A DNA stretch of 64,000 bases, taken from positions 1,063,001-1,127,000 of the forward strand of contig JAOTOM010005179.1 of the NCBI GenBank assembly GCA_034440615.1. Reading direction: 5' to 3'. Numbering within the stretch: the first letter of the stretch is position 1; each line of letters starts with the position of its first letter. Shown here piece after piece: positions 63,780 to 64,000 of this stretch. The DNA comes from Ashinkailepas kermadecensis (taxonomy: Eukaryota > Arthropoda > Thecostraca > Neolepadidae). A program made the translations under genes and the position numbers. The notes beneath the pieces are model-generated. The model made no database searches and had not been told where the DNA came from. It worked only from the letters and a program-made list of their open reading frames with translations.

Positions 63780-64000
63780 GCGTGACGTGACCGTAGGTCG
63801 GTGGGACCAACCATATGAGGAGTGGCTGGACAGTAATACAAATGGCGTGACGTGACCCCGGGGCTGGGACAATGTATATACCGAAAAACCATCAATGACG
63901 TGACGTGACCGCAGGTCAGGCTGGGAAAATGTATATACCGAAAAAAACAAAAAACACTGGCCGGGACAGGCTGGGACAATGTATATACCGAAAAACCATC
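63780..64000. repeat. ~57-70-bp tandem repeat running off the window
   Basis: Units contain GGCGTGACGTGACC, GGCTGGGACAATGTATATAC and CGAAAAACCATCAATGACG. At least three partial copies are visible and the last is cut by the window end. Confidence 0.85.

Overview
This window looks like a repeat-dominated stretch of an invertebrate nuclear genome, probably an arthropod. There are no operons, ribosome binding sites or dense ORFs, CpG is not depleted, and GGTTAGG/CCTAA clusters, minisatellites, (TA)n and (CT)n tracts and cut-and-paste DNA transposons are common. A tick or other chelicerate would fit, but that is inference; no host gene settles the taxon. I found no intact host protein gene, rRNA or tRNA.

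Layout. 1-9.6 kb is mostly featureless, with two small tandem repeats. 9.6-13.4 kb holds two copies of a dispersed repeat (here called R2) around a 47-bp minisatellite, a 46-bp minisatellite, and hAT-type termini (CAGGGGCGGAT). 17.4-18.1 kb is a degenerate 20-bp/16-bp array. 18.55-19.96 kb is a decayed gene of a widespread, uncharacterised invertebrate protein family (WDGKL ... FDTTASNTG ... VVND). 21-24.3 kb has TA and CT microsatellites. 25.5-37.6 kb is nearly continuous minisatellite, with units of 11, 16, 22, 25, 26, 51, 53, 57/58, 60 and 70 bp. 38.7-39.1 kb is a GC-rich minus-strand candidate exon. 39.1-39.75 kb is an array split by a third R2 copy.

39.8-53.3 kb is the structural core. 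Two related hAT-superfamily elements lie in opposite orientation, each with perfect 8-bp target-site duplications: 39822-42672 (CTAGAAAC) and 46396-53327 (GACCCTGC). Between them are an 18-bp satellite and a degenerate array. The second hAT element was itself invaded by a 3.3-kb PIF/Harbinger element (48954-52246, TTA duplication) carrying a frameshifted DDE transposase. The Harbinger ends are unusual: two long inverted-repeat blocks are interleaved (A-B-gene-A'-B') rather than nested. The hAT copies also contain (TA)n tracts flanked by inverted arms, one forming a ~0.67-kb near-palindrome.

53.3-64 kb has further minisatellites (13, 47 and ~36 bp, the last with a higher-order pattern), a diverged hAT-related fragment, a MITE candidate, and an array that runs off the right edge.

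Nothing here works together as a pathway. The window records successive transposition, inverted duplication and tandem expansion. Several arrays show clusters of dropped bases in their middles, which look like consensus errors and limit fine-scale interpretation.
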